Shown here: positions 26,142 through 32,706 of the stretch, piece after piece
Layout of the letters: each line of letters opens with the position of its first letter
Position numbering within the stretch: position 1 is the stretch's first letter
DNA from: Candidatus Burkholderia pumila
GTDB lineage: Bacteria; Pseudomonadota; Gammaproteobacteria; Burkholderiales; Burkholderiaceae
Reading direction: 5' to 3'
NCBI GenBank assembly: GCA_001045575.1
Contig: LELG01000006.1
Coordinates: 1 to 32,706, forward strand
Length of the DNA stretch: 32,706 nucleotides
Notes under the pieces: model-generated
Seen by the model: the letters and a program-made list of their open reading frames with translations, nothing else
The model's database searches: none
Told to the model about the DNA's origin: nothing
Translations under genes and position numbers: made by a program

Positions 26142-26516
26142 TTACGCCGCCAACCGGTAGCGGTCTTCGAGTACGGAAGCAAGAATCATTGCGTGTGCAT
26201 TGCAGGGCGCGGAGCGGCGGCTCGGCCGATAGACCACATCACCCGGGACGATGCTCCGGCCGCTCATCGCGCAGATGCCGGACTTGCGTGCGCGCGAGGT
26301 GCGCCACGTCTGGTCGCCGTAGGAACAGCGCGTGGCGTCGTGCCAGGCGATTACCGCTGTCGTCGATGACGGACGTTCGAGCACATTGACGACGAGTGCT
26401 GCATCGAATGCTTCATGAAGCAAAGGCTTACGTTGGAACGATGACGGCCTGATGACGTGCGATTCATTTTTCCAGGCGTGCAGCATGGTGATGGTTTGCG
26501 ACCATGGGTCCATCAT
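26142..26516 (-). CDS. DUF3331-domain protein
   Basis: A 124-aa protein of a small family largely confined to Burkholderia-group genomes, of unknown function. From ATG 26516 it reads MMDPWSQTITMLHAWKNESH, a short linker, then the domain VLERPSSTTAVIAWHDATRC and YGDQTWRTSRARKSGICAMS. GRSIVPGDVVYRPSRR, NAHAMILASVLEDR follow. The paired cysteines (C in ATRC, C in GICAMS, C in SAPCNAH) and the S-G-x-x-I-x-x-G-D pattern recall a small zinc-ribbon-like fold, but no metal binding is proven. The start is chosen because AAGGA lies 7 bases upstream; a longer upstream reading frame has no such signal. It lies between the diguanylate cyclase remnant (convergent) and the long hairpin at 26594. The frame is intact. 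Confidence 0.8.
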   Translation of the reverse strand: MMDPWSQTITMLHAWKNESHVIRPSSFQRKPLLHEAFDAALVVNVLERPSSTTAVIAWHDATRCSYGDQTWRTSRARKSGICAMSGRSIVPGDVVYRPSRRSAPCNAHAMILASVLEDRYRLAA

Positions 26517-26593
26517 GGCGAATTCCTTCGTTCGGAGAGTTGGATCGGTATCCGCGATGCGCGATACCGTGCGGCGATGTGCGTAGCAGTTCT

Positions 26594-26657
26594 CGCTCCT
26601 GGCAAAACAGCAACGCCGGCGATTCACTTCGCCGGCGTTGCTGTTTTGCCAGGAGCG
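26594..26657. terminator. 29-bp perfect inverted repeat, candidate bidirectional terminator
   Basis: Arms 26594-26622 and 26629-26657 are exactly complementary over 29 bases with a 6-base loop. The GC core CAACGCCGGCGA is flanked by AAAACAG on one side and CTGTTTT on the other, so either strand gives a GC stem followed by a U-rich tract, as in bidirectional intrinsic terminators. It lies 46 bases after the DUF4148 stop and 78 bases before the DUF3331 start on the same strand. The perfect extension beyond the A/T tracts is unusual. Confidence 0.6.
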
Positions 26658-26702
26658 TGTTTAGTGGTGGACGAAGATCGGGCCCAGACCGGGGGTATCG
26701 TC

Positions 26703-26960
26703 CTACGACGCTTGCATGGAGGCCACGTGACGCACGCCCGATTGCGTCGATGTGCTCACGCCTCCATAAGCGTTCGTATCGGCATGAATGCGTTCGAGCG
26801 CGGCCTGGATGTTGTTCGGGTACATGGTCTGATCGCTTGCCGGGTTGTAGCCCGCCTTTTCCAGTTGCACGAGTTCGGCACGCACCTGGGCACGCGTCAC
26901 GGTTTTATTGCTCTGCGCGAACGACAGCACGGAAACGGCGATGAGTTTGATGGCTTTCAT
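26703..26960 (-). CDS. DUF4148-family exported protein
   Basis: An 85-aa protein of a family abundant in Burkholderia, small periplasmic or surface proteins of unknown role. From ATG 26960, preceded by GGAGAA, it reads MKAIKLIAVSVLSFAQSNK, then the conserved core TVTRAQVRAELVQLEKAGYN, QTMYPNNIQAALERIHAD and a Ser/Thr/Gly-rich tail (NAYGGVSTSTQSG). The core is complete. The N-terminal signal peptide is shorter than in relatives: the hydrophobic run is only about nine residues (LIAVSVLSF) because several residues before SFAQ are missing, so export may be impaired. Downstream is the long hairpin at 26594; upstream, on the same strand, is a broken lipoprotein gene behind another hairpin. Confidence 0.8.
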   Translation of the reverse strand: MKAIKLIAVSVLSFAQSNKTVTRAQVRAELVQLEKAGYNPASDQTMYPNNIQAALERIHADTNAYGGVSTSTQSGVRHVASMQAS

Positions 26961-27136
26961 GATGTTCTCCAGATAACGGTTCGGTGAATTCCAGCTTGGG
27001 GTTCGATGCAAGTCATTCGCTTGCATGAGATGTATTTCACCGTGCCGATGTATCTGGCTTGTTTGCATTTCACGCCGTATTTGCAAGCGTATTTGTCATT
27101 CGACGATGCAGATACAGTGCGATACAAACGCTTCGT

Positions 27137-27190
27137 CCAATCGGCATAGGCACGGCCTTACGGCCGTGCCTATGCCGATTGGCGGTTTTT
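27137..27190. terminator. 21-bp perfect hairpin with T-run
   Basis: Arms 27137-27157 and 27162-27182 are exactly complementary over 21 bases with a TTAC loop, followed on the plus strand by CGG and TTTTT (27186-27190). It lies 13 bases beyond the stop of the broken minus-strand lipoprotein gene. Orientation of the T-run favours plus-strand termination, although the neighbouring genes run on the minus strand, so it may act in both directions or be a processing hairpin. Confidence 0.55.
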
Positions 27191-27194
27191 GCGC

Positions 27195-27949
27195 TTAACG
27201 CGTCGCCGACAGATAAAACGCGGTCGAATGCTGCGGCGTGACGCCGACGATGGTCAATTGCCTCTTGATGATGGTGGCTTCGACCGGCTTCGAAACGCCG
27301 GTTCCGGTTGCGCACGAGGCGCTCGTGAAGTTCAGCGTGCCGTCGAGCAGATGTTTGTCCGTTGCGCGCGGCCGGAAGCTGCCGGTGAACGTGCAGGCGC
27401 CTTGCGAGCCGGTGACGGAACCGTCGGCGCTGAAGGTGACCTTCGATGTCGTGGTGGACGGCGTCGCCCATGCGCCGATTACGTCGCTGATGGCGAGCGG
27501 CGTGTCGTAGGCCGAGTTGTAGGCACCGTTGAAATTGAGGATCGTCTACGCCGGCGTCGTAGAAATGGAGGTCGTCGCGGCGAGCACGTTCTTATCCGTA
27601 AACGTGCCGGTTATGGGGCGACGCGAAAAGCACGCCGGATGAGTTCAACGCCACGCCCGCGCCGTCCGACACGTTTCCGCCAGTGGCCAAACGTACCTTG
27701 TGTCAGCCAACTGAGCGATCTGCCCGAAGTGTAAACGCGGTAAAGTACTGACCGGTTTCCAGAACAATCGTCTGCGCGGCGAGATCCGTCGTCGTTGCGC
27801 CGTACCAGATGCCCTTCGGGAAGCGCGTGCGAAGTGTTCACGCGGATTTTGTTGAGTTTTGCGCCACCAGTACACGTCTCATTCGATCCGCCTCCGCGAG
27901 CAGCGCGAATGGGCAGTGCGAGCAGTATCAGCTTCGAAAGCAGTTTCAT
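27195..27949 (-). pseudogene. Secreted lipoprotein-like protein, broken
   Basis: From ATG 27949 a signal-like start MKLLSKLILLALPIRAARG is followed by GGGSNETCTGG. This looks like a lipoprotein leader whose cysteine region is damaged. After frame changes the body reads FPKGIWYGATTTDLAAQTIV, LETGQYFTAFTL, KVRLATGGNVSDGAGVALNS and later VLAATTSISTTPA. A TAG follows near 27545, then TILNFNGAYNSAYDTPLAIS, VTFSADGSVTGSQGACTFTG, DGTLNFTSASCATGTGVSKP and IIKRQLTIVGVTPQHSTAFY, with TAA at 27195-27197. The G-x-W-x-G-T-T start, repeated T/S-rich beta strands and paired cysteines match a Burkholderia family of outer-membrane-attached beta-rich lipoproteins of unknown function. At least three indels and one nonsense codon occur. 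Confidence 0.65.
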
Positions 27950-28076
27950 GGGATAGGTCTACGTTCTCCGTATTTGATCGGATAAGCACGCCGAGAATGA
28001 CAAGGCGGGTACATCTGGTTTACGGAACGTGGCGCACCAACTTTAGCGCGGTGACGCAATCAGAAGGGAAGGGCGT

Positions 28077-28821
28077 TCAGCCCGAGAGCGGTCTTTCCAT
28101 TTCGAGCGCGGAGCCGCCCAGTATCGACTTGGCATCCGCTTTTGCATTATCAAGCTGTACGACAACCGCCTGCCGCGCCGCCAGCGCACCCCGGATTCGC
28201 AATTGCCGTAAAAATCGCCTTATGCCGCGGCAGCGAAAGTGCGTGCGTATTCGGATGTCGGCTCGTCAGCTCGATCGACTCCAACAACGCGAGCTACAGC
28301 ATATTGCCGATATAGGCCAGCATGTCGTTATGGGTGGCCGCCAGAATCGCGCAATGGAACGCGAGATCGGGTTCAAGCAACGCATCGGCCGTCTGCGCGT
28401 CTTCCATTCTCGCGTAAGCCGTGCCGATGCGCTCGATATCCTCATCCGTCGCCGCGATCGCAGTCAGCGCCGCCGCCGGTTCGATGATCTGCCGCACCGT
28501 CATCAGCGACTGAAAGAACGCGCCTTCCTTCGGGCAGATTGCCGACGGTCCACACGAGCACGTCGGGATCGAGCATGTGCCATTCGTCACGCGGGCGCAC
28601 GACGCTGCCCACGCGCGGCTTTGACACGACGAGACCTTTGGCGACGGCACGCGCGTCGCTTCACGCAGCACGGGACGGCGCACGCCATAGGTTTCGCAGA
28701 GCGCCGGCTCGGCGGACAAGCGCTGTCCCGGCGCGAACACGCCGCTGACAATCTGCCTGCCGAGTTCCTGCACGATGCGTCCGTGCATGCTCTTGCACTG
28801 CGTCGGGTTGCGGTAGTCCAT
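28077..28821 (-). pseudogene. GntR-family (FadR/FCD subfamily) transcriptional regulator, broken
   Basis: From ATG 28821: MDYRNPTQCKSMHGRIVQEL, GRQIVSGVFAPGQRLSAEPA and LCETYGVRRPVLREATRV form a winged-helix GntR DNA-binding domain. A slip near 28650 moves KPRVGSVVRPRDEWHMLDPD and VLVWTVGNLPEG into another frame. Then the FCD ligand domain appears: SLMTVRQIIEPAAALTAIAA, LEPDLAFHCAILAATHNDM, a stop after YIGNML at 28294, ALLESIELTSRHPNTHALSL, HKAIFTAIA and, after one more slip, VVVQLDNAKADAKSILGG, LEMERPLSG with TGA 28077-28079. Located 17 bases after the ABC ATPase gene on the same strand, it was very likely the local regulator of the sugar operon and its last gene. Confidence 0.85.
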
Positions 28822-28838
28822 GCCGCGCCGATGAATTA

Positions 28839-29633
28839 TTACGCAGCGGCTTCGCGTATCGCCCGATACTCGCGCCGCACGATATCCATCAGCTCCGTCA
28901 CCGACGTATTCGCGCTGCGCTGCTCGTAGGTCACGCGTCCGCGCTGCATCAACATGATGCGATCCGCAATGTCCAGCGTCTGCGCATAGTTGTGCATGAT
29001 CATGATGATCGACAGCCCGCCTTTCTCCTTCAGCCGCAGCACCAGATCGATGATGAGCGCGGCTTCGCGCGCGCCCATCGCGGCGAGAGGTTCGTCGAGC
29101 AGCAGAATGCGCGCATTCGAATTGACCGCGCGCGCCACCGCGATAGCCTGCCGCTGACCACCCGAAAGACGCTCGACGGGCAGATCGACGAACGGCACGT
29201 GCACGCCGATAGCGTCGAGACATTGCGCGGCGCGTTCGCGCATGGCTTTATGATCGACGAGACGGAACGGCCCGCGCCGCACGATCTCGCGGTTCAAAAA
29301 CATGTTGTGATAGATCGACAGCGAGTTCGCTAAAGCAAGATCCTGATACACGCATTCGATACCAAGCGAGCGCGCATGATCCACCGAGCGCAGCAAGGTC
29401 TCTTGCCCGTGCACGTGCAGCGTGCCGGTCGTCTGCTGATGAAAGCCCGTGAGTATCTTGACGAGCGTGGACTTGCCCGCGCCGTTATCGCCAAGGATGC
29501 CTAATATTTCTCCTTTTCCTAAAGTAAGCGATACATCGTCGAGCGCCGTCACCGCGCCGAAACACTTGACGATGTTATCGCCACGCAGCGCGAGGTCCGT
29601 GGCGGCAGCGCTTTGAATTGCGGCATCGGCCAT
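28839..29633 (-). CDS. Sugar-type ABC importer, ATP-binding protein (FrcA-like)
   Basis: The 264-aa cytoplasmic ATPase of a CUT2-type (ribose/fructose/polyol) ABC importer with a single ABC domain, like FrcA, rather than the usual double domain of RbsA. Visible motifs are Walker A GDNGAGKST, Q-loop CVYQDLALANSLSIYHNMFL, signature LSGGQRQAIAVARAV, Walker B ILLLDEPLAAMG and H-loop IIMIMHNY. The Walker B neighbourhood AAMGAREA is typical of CUT2 ATPases. The ATG at 29633 overlaps the permease stop as TGATG, indicating translational coupling; a GTG one codon earlier is a possible alternative. The gene is fully open. It is followed at 17 bases by a broken GntR-type regulator gene. Confidence 0.92.
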   Translation of the reverse strand: MADAAIQSAAATDLALRGDNIVKCFGAVTALDDVSLTLGKGEILGILGDNGAGKSTLVKILTGFHQQTTGTLHVHGQETLLRSVDHARSLGIECVYQDLALANSLSIYHNMFLNREIVRRGPFRLVDHKAMRERAAQCLDAIGVHVPFVDLPVERLSGGQRQAIAVARAVNSNARILLLDEPLAAMGAREAALIIDLVLRLKEKGGLSIIMIMHNYAQTLDIADRIMLMQRGRVTYEQRSANTSVTELMDIVRREYRAIREAAA

Positions 29634-30643
29634 CACCTGGCTCCTTTGCGGCGAATGCGCCCGACGTGGATGTTGAAGATCATCGCGGCGAGGATCGCGG
29701 CGCCGAGAATGATGTTGAACGTGAATGCATTGATGCCGATGAGCGTGAAGCCGTCGTTCAGAATGCCGAGCACCGCCGCGCCGATCAGCCCGCCCACGAT
29801 GGTGCCAGAGCCGCCCGTCAACGGCGTGCCGCCGATCACCGCAGCAGCAACCGCGAGAAACATGATCTGATTGCCGCCCGCTTGCGGATCGATGGACGTG
29901 ATACGAAAGCCTTCGAGCATGCCCGTGAATCCGGCCAGCACCGCAGCCAGCAAGAAGTTACCCAGACGCAGGCGGTTCACGCGAATTCCGGCTTCGCTCG
30001 CGCCGAGCGCGTTTGCACCCGCGGCTTGCGTGTGCAGGCCCCATCGCGTGTGACGCAACAGCACGTGTATGACGAACGCAAGCACAGCAGTCCAGATGAT
30101 TTCGCTATAACCCCACGATCCCATGAACGCCGCAAACGTCGGCGAACCGGGCGTCTGAGCCGGCGTGCCGCGCGAAACCGTCAATGTGATGCCGTTGATG
30201 AGGAATAGCGTCCCCAGCGTCGTCACGAACGAAGGCAGGCGCAGGAACACCGTCACTGCGCCATTCACGAAGCCGATGATTGCCGCCGCGACCAGACCCG
30301 CGATGACCGCGAGCCACATCGGCGCGCCGGCATCGTTGGTGAAGACCATCATGAAGGGCGCGAAGGCGAACACCATGCCCGCCGACAGATCGATATCGCC
30401 GCTGATCATTAGCATGATCTCGCCGAACGCGATGATCGCCACCGGCGCGATGAACTGCGACAGGTTGACGAGGCTCGCGTTCGACAGCAGGAAATCGTGA
30501 TTGAGTATCTGGAAGTAGGCGCATAACAGCACCGCGACCAGCAGGATGCGCAACTTGGCCACCCAGTTCGACAACAAGGCCCCGCGCGGCCTGGAAAGCT
30601 GCGCGGGAACTTGCGCTTTGCGAGGTTCGTTCACCGTGTTCAT
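29633..30643 (-). CDS. Sugar-type ABC importer, permease protein (FrcC-like)
   Basis: A 336-aa inner-membrane permease of the CUT2 class (RbsC/FrcC type) that forms the sugar channel. About eight to ten hydrophobic helices are visible. Conserved features are FGEIMLMISGDIDLSAGMVF, the characteristic G-GIDLSVG-like loop, FVTTLGTLFLINGITLTVSR, GANALGASEAGIRVNRLRLG and NFLLAAVLAGFTGMLEGFRI, which carries the coupling-helix-like loop that contacts the ATPase. MFLAVAAAVIGGTPLTGGSG follows. The start at 30643 lies 6 bases after the binding-protein stop. The substrate cannot be read from the sequence; relatives carry fructose, ribose, xylitol or other pentitols. The frame is intact. Confidence 0.93.
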   Translation of the reverse strand: MNTVNEPRKAQVPAQLSRPRGALLSNWVAKLRILLVAVLLCAYFQILNHDFLLSNASLVNLSQFIAPVAIIAFGEIMLMISGDIDLSAGMVFAFAPFMMVFTNDAGAPMWLAVIAGLVAAAIIGFVNGAVTVFLRLPSFVTTLGTLFLINGITLTVSRGTPAQTPGSPTFAAFMGSWGYSEIIWTAVLAFVIHVLLRHTRWGLHTQAAGANALGASEAGIRVNRLRLGNFLLAAVLAGFTGMLEGFRITSIDPQAGGNQIMFLAVAAAVIGGTPLTGGSGTIVGGLIGAAVLGILNDGFTLIGINAFTFNIILGAAILAAMIFNIHVGRIRRKGAR

Positions 30644-30649
30644 CGCGCG

Positions 30650-31759
30650 TTATGACTTGATCGCGCCGTTCATCAGAACGATTTGCGGCTTGGTGGTCTT
30701 GCCTTCATAACGAGTCGACTTATTGAGGTACGACTCGACGGTCGCCTTCGTCACGAACTTCAGACCCGTGTTGATGTTCGCCGGTCCCACGAGTCCGCCG
30801 GACGCCAGGAACGTGAACGTTTCGACGACGGTATAAAAGCCCTGCACATAAGGCTGCTGATCGATGGCGAAATCGAGGAAGCCTTCGTGAATGATCTGAA
30901 TGGTCTGCGGCAATAGATCGAAGCCGCCGCCATGCACGCCCTTCGACTGCAGGTTCGACTCCTTTATGACTTGCGCGACGCCTTGCGTGCTGCCGGCATC
31001 GACGGCGAACATGCCTTTCAGGTCCTGGTGGCCGAGATAGAACGCCTTGATCTTCGACAGTTCTTCGTTGACGGTCGCGCCCGTTGCCACCGTCTGAATA
31101 TCGATCTTCTTGCCGGATTTCTTGATGGCGTCGCTCGCGCCATCAAGACGCGGCTGAATGTTCAATTGCCCCGGAGTAGCGATGAACAACGCGACCATGC
31201 CGCTGTCGATCAGGCGCGCAATGCGCTCGCCCATCTGATAGCCCGACAGATACAAGTCCTGTCCGATGTAGGCAAGGCGCGGGCTTATCTTGCCGCGCGG
31301 TGCATCCGCGTTGTAGGCGAACACCGGAATGCCTGCATCGAGCGCGGCCTGAATGGGTTTGTCGAATGCACTTGGATCGACGATCGGCACTGCGATGGCG
31401 TCCGCTTTCGCGGCAATGGCGGAGTTTACCGCGCGCACCATTTCGCCTGCATCTGATGTAGCGGAGCCGGTCCACTGATAGTCCATGCCGAGCAGCGAGC
31501 ACGCATCCTGAATGCCGTATTGCGTTGGCACAAAGAAAGGATTCGTCGTCACGTGATTGACGAACACGATCTTCCATTTCTTGTGCGGCGGAAACGCGGC
31601 TTCCGCTGCCTGCGCGCTGGCAATCAGGCCGCCCGCGCTCGTTACGCCGCCTAATAGCGATAGCGCCGCGCCGAGTCCCGCGCCTTGCATCAAGCCGCGC
31701 CGGCCCGCGTTCGTCAGCTTGCCATTGTCTTTCGTGTTGTCATCCCGGTTCTGCGCCAT
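30650..31759 (-). CDS. Sugar-type ABC importer, periplasmic binding protein (Tat-exported)
   Basis: A 369-aa periplasmic receptor of the RbsB/type I sugar-binding superfamily and first gene of the importer operon. The N-terminus has a twin-arginine pattern AGRRGLMQGAGLGAALSLLG with a hydrophobic stretch and an AQAAEA cleavage region, so export through Tat is likely. The mature part reads KIVFVNHVTTNPFFVPTQYG, AVNSAIAAKADAIAVPIVDP, FDKPIQAALDAGIPVFAYNA, AYIGQDLYLSGYQMGERIAR, a full periplasmic-binding fold with two lobes and the typical D-A-x-x-x-x-V-x-x-A-I pattern. A strong ribosome binding site GGAGGA precedes the ATG at 31759. Tat export of a sugar receptor is seen in some FrcB-like proteins. 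The substrate is unknown. Confidence 0.92.
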   Translation of the reverse strand: MAQNRDDNTKDNGKLTNAGRRGLMQGAGLGAALSLLGGVTSAGGLIASAQAAEAAFPPHKKWKIVFVNHVTTNPFFVPTQYGIQDACSLLGMDYQWTGSATSDAGEMVRAVNSAIAAKADAIAVPIVDPSAFDKPIQAALDAGIPVFAYNADAPRGKISPRLAYIGQDLYLSGYQMGERIARLIDSGMVALFIATPGQLNIQPRLDGASDAIKKSGKKIDIQTVATGATVNEELSKIKAFYLGHQDLKGMFAVDAGSTQGVAQVIKESNLQSKGVHGGGFDLLPQTIQIIHEGFLDFAIDQQPYVQGFYTVVETFTFLASGGLVGPANINTGLKFVTKATVESYLNKSTRYEGKTTKPQIVLMNGAIKS

Positions 31760-31972
31760 GTCTTCCTCCGTTCTTCTCTTCGTTGAGTAGATTGCGTTCA
31801 GATAGTGGGCGAGAGAGGCGTGAAAAACAGCGGCGTTCTAGTGTTTCTATCGCGTTTCCCAAACTTCGGATTAACGCGCATTCCGCAGACCGCTTTTTAT
31901 GAATAGGCAAACTATATGCACGAGTTTTGCCGCTTTCGATTAGCGTTTTCCCGGTGAAATGCCACGCAATAG

Positions 31973-32509
31973 TCATGCTATTTGCAAGGTGCATCCTGAA
32001 GAGTGGAACGATACGATATCCGAATCAAACGGAAAATGCGGTCGTCGAAAGAATTCGCGCAACACGACGAAGGTGCGTATCTGACACACGCCCGGAAGAT
32101 AAAACAACTTCTCCGCATGCAGGCGATTGAAGCTGTCGCTATCGCGCGTGCGGATCAGCATGAAAAAATCGAACTCGCCGGTGACGACATGGCACGCCAT
32201 ACAGCCGGGCACTTTCTGCGCGACTTTCTCGAATGCGGTGAACGACTCGGGCGTCGCCCGGTCGAACATGACGCCGATCAGCACGAGCATGCCCGCATCC
32301 AGCGCTTTCGGATTGAGCAGTGCAACGGTCGCGCGAATCAGGCCCGCTTCTCGTAATCGTTCGACGTGGAGTAGGCATGCGGGCGCGCTGAGATTGACTT
32401 TCGCGGCGAGTGCGACGTTAGAGATGGATGTATCGCGCTGAAGCTGGCGGAGGATGGCGCGATCGGTGCGATCGGGTTTGAAGCCTTCCGCTGCAGCGTT
32501 TATTTTCAT
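31973..32509 (-). CDS. Lrp/AsnC-family transcriptional regulator
   Basis: A 178-aa feast/famine regulator. The N-terminal helix-turn-helix lies in LDRAILRQLQRDTSISNVAL-like sequence (here TDRAILRQLQRDTSISNVAL) and AAKVNLSAPACLLHVERLRE, followed by AGLIRATVALLNPKALDAG. The C-terminal ligand domain (RAM) is visible as MLVLIGVMFDRATPESFTAF, VPGCMACHVVTGEFDFFMLI and LPGVCQIRTFVVLREF. The family's TGEFD motif in the ligand domain is intact. The C-terminal extension HFPFDSDIVSFHSSGCTLQ is longer than in most members. It is separated from the ABC importer by about 213 bases on the same strand. The natural target cannot be told. An IS630 element begins within 51 bases of its start codon, which may have cut off its promoter. 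Confidence 0.9.
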   Translation of the reverse strand: MKINAAAEGFKPDRTDRAILRQLQRDTSISNVALAAKVNLSAPACLLHVERLREAGLIRATVALLNPKALDAGMLVLIGVMFDRATPESFTAFEKVAQKVPGCMACHVVTGEFDFFMLIRTRDSDSFNRLHAEKLFYLPGVCQIRTFVVLREFFRRPHFPFDSDIVSFHSSGCTLQIA

Positions 32510-32559
32510 TGCGTCGAATCCCTTTTTAGACGAAAATAAACGTAAGTCAAAAATTTGAA

Positions 32560-32706
32560 GTGACTTTTGACGTTAGGCGGGAACTCGTGTTGAGTGACTC
32601 GGAGCGCGAACAACTCAAGGCATTGACAATGCGTCGCAAGACAGCGCAGGCGTTGGCGTTGCGAGCGCGGATTGTGCTGGCGTGCGCGAAGGGCGTCGAC
32701 AATAAG
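32560..32706 (+). mobile_element. IS630-family transposase, 5' end (runs off the window)
   Basis: From a GTG at 32560 the frame reads TFDVRRELVLSDSEREQLKA, LTMRRKTAQALALRARIVLA, CAKGVDNK, the N-terminal helix-turn-helix of IS630-family transposases (L-S-x-x-E-R-x-x-L then R-A-R-I-V-L). The catalytic DDE domain would lie beyond the window edge. The region just before it (32550-32575) has a small inverted repeat GTCAAAA / TTTTGAC, which may be part of the terminal repeat. Whether the element is complete cannot be judged from this window. It points toward the asnC promoter region. Confidence 0.75.

Noticed and set aside
1-32706. CRISPR arrays, tRNA or rRNA genes
   Set aside because: No regularly spaced direct repeats, no cloverleaf-like sequences with CCA ends and no rRNA-like segments were seen on reading both strands; a dedicated tRNA scan was not possible here.

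Overview
The window comes from a high-GC betaproteobacterium of the Burkholderiaceae, most likely the Caballeronia/Paraburkholderia group. This rests on the conserved block hda - HAD phosphatase - pcnB - folK - deoxynucleoside kinase - panB, and on Burkholderia-type small families (DUF3331, DUF4148). The striking property is decay: most genes from about 11.6 to 28.8 kb are recognisable over their full length but carry 1-2 base frameshifts, nonsense codons and internal deletions, while the housekeeping block and the last 4 kb are open. Together with IS30, IS630 and group II intron pieces, this looks like a genome in early reductive evolution, such as a host-restricted symbiont (for example the leaf-nodule Caballeronia). 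That lifestyle is inference.

Layout. 1-217: 5'-truncated IS30 transposase piece. 286-4616 (minus): rhlE DEAD-box helicase, haemolysin III-type membrane protein, and a two-gene cytochrome c operon (dihaem then trihaem). 5030-6141: broken copD and a broken small membrane gene, convergent. 6248-11419 (minus): panB, dgk, folK, pcnB, HAD hydrolase and hda, tightly packed with ATGA and 8-bp overlaps. 11598-12293: an AT-rich inverted-repeat cluster, the N-terminal stub of a tyrosine recombinase and the 3' end of a group II intron (maturase C-terminus plus domains V/VI), fused into one composite scar.

12324-19088 (plus): a 35-aa membrane microprotein, a ruined molybdenum-dependent aldehyde dehydrogenase operon (paoABC type), a ruined MntA/HepT toxin-antitoxin pair and a ruined malate synthase G. 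19107-22980 (minus): a class II aldolase fused by deletion to a 4-oxalocrotonate tautomerase tail, a urea transporter, an iron-type alcohol dehydrogenase and a short-chain dehydrogenase, all broken. 23194-26051: broken DUF2252, lrgA/lrgB and a membrane diguanylate cyclase that has lost its GGDEF loop. 26142-27949 (minus): DUF3331 and DUF4148 genes (open) and a broken lipoprotein-like gene, separated by two long perfect hairpins. 28077-31759 (minus): a broken FadR-type regulator downstream of an intact sugar-type ABC importer (ATPase, permease, Tat-exported binding protein). 31973-32509: Lrp/AsnC regulator. 32560-end: start of an IS630 transposase.

Functionally, the retained genes serve information processing and essential cofactors (RNA turnover, replication control, folate, pantothenate, dNTP salvage), respiration, and one sugar/polyol importer. 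The lost ones are peripheral carbon and nitrogen metabolism (aldehyde oxidation, glyoxylate use, urea uptake, alcohol oxidation), signalling (c-di-GMP), cell-death control (lrgAB, mntA/hepT) and copper handling. I see no convincing intact novel defence or biosynthetic system. The items most worth a second look are the composite integrase/intron scar with its repeat cluster, the matched 2-base insertions in mntA/hepT, the deletion-made aldolase-tautomerase fusion, the selective survival of the ABC importer, and the two perfect hairpins.
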